DNA from: Treponema sp.
GTDB taxonomy: Bacteria; Spirochaetota; Spirochaetia; Treponematales; Breznakiellaceae
DNA: 5,425 nt
Direction: 5' to 3'
NCBI GenBank assembly: GCA_031259035.1
Contig: JAIRLZ010000078.1
Location: 1-5,425 of the forward strand
Shown one piece after another: positions 5,286 through 5,425 of the stretch. Positions within the stretch are counted from its first letter, which is position 1. Each line of letters begins with the position of its first letter. Under the pieces are notes generated by a model. That model saw only the letters and a program-made list of their open reading frames with translations, was not told the DNA's origin and did not search any database. The position numbers and the translations under genes are program-made.

Positions 5286-5425
5286 GTTGGATCAACTCCT
5301 CTGAAAGCATCTTGTACGCCTTTGCTCCCACACATTGGGGATCATATTGAGAAATCGGCAGACCATGAGACGGCGCCTCGGAAAGCCTGACATTGCGCGG
5401 GATAATAGTGTTGAACACCTGTTTC
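5278..5425 (-). CDS. parA: Chromosome-partitioning ATPase ParA (Soj-like), C-terminal part
   Basis: Only the last 48 codons lie in the window; the gene continues past its right edge. The reading, in frame from 5424 down to a TAA at 5280-5278, contains the diagnostic C-terminal ParA/Soj segment VFNTIIPRNVRLSEAPSHG followed by LPISQYDP and a final helix (GAKAYKMLSEELIQRG). ParA is a deviant Walker A ATPase that binds DNA non-specifically and is stimulated by ParB. The Walker motifs are outside the window. It overlaps parB by 8 nt, as in a standard parAB operon. Confidence 0.93.
   Translation of the reverse strand, partial: KQVFNTIIPRNVRLSEAPSHGLPISQYDPQCVGAKAYKMLSEELIQRG

Noticed and set aside
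1..5425. CRISPR array, riboswitch or phage attachment site
   Set aside because: No regularly spaced direct repeats, no recognisable riboswitch core and no integrase or tRNA-associated repeat were seen on either strand.

Overview
The window holds ordinary bacterial chromosome on the right and a decayed mobile-element patch on the left. The right part (about 2150-5425) encodes, all on the minus strand, the 3' end of parA, a complete parB, and the fatty-acid initiation genes fabH and fabD. The left part (1-1928) holds a broken IS256-family insertion sequence on the plus strand, a HicB/HicA toxin-antitoxin pair whose toxin gene is cut short, and the 5' remnant of an IS5-type insertion sequence on the minus strand.

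Organism: a bacterium with moderately high GC and many GTG starts. The FabH and ParB sequences look to me most like those of spirochaetes, especially Treponema-like ones, but this comes from memory of the families and is only a tentative inference. The first base coincides with the apparent outer tip of the IS256-like left inverted repeat, so position 1 may be a contig break at a repeated element.

Layout: 1-26 is the IS left end. 61-1324 is an IS256-family transposase pseudogene with all three catalytic acidic residues present. It has two frame lesions: a net 17-nt insertion that can be read as a perfect palindrome (695-711), and a missing G in a G run (1267-1271). The IS ends abruptly at about 1320, inside the transposase stop codon, with no right inverted repeat. 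The adjoining DNA is the middle of a hicA gene read from the other strand. hicA (start 1407) overlaps the end of hicB (1404-1592) by 4 nt and keeps only about its first 29 codons. Upstream of hicB lies an IS5-like transposase N-terminus (about 1630-1860) with its own promoter and a probable IS end near 1928.

1929-2149 has no convincing gene but contains a strong hairpin (2010-2047) downstream of fabD. fabD (2150-3091) and fabH (3141-4157) form a two-gene unit behind a good sigma-70-like promoter (4204-4232). Between fabH and parB is a 16-bp inverted repeat (4345-4402) that resembles paired IS ends and overlaps the parB stop codon.

How the genes work together: FabD loads malonyl groups on acyl carrier protein and FabH condenses acetyl-CoA with malonyl-ACP to start fatty-acid chains. 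ParA and ParB segregate the chromosome. The left part is best read as a graveyard in which successive IS insertions and an adjacent deletion disabled a toxin gene while leaving its antitoxin open. I see no convincing new biological system here. The best observations are the hidden truncated hicA, the palindromic insertion in the transposase, and the IS-end-like hairpin at the parB stop codon.
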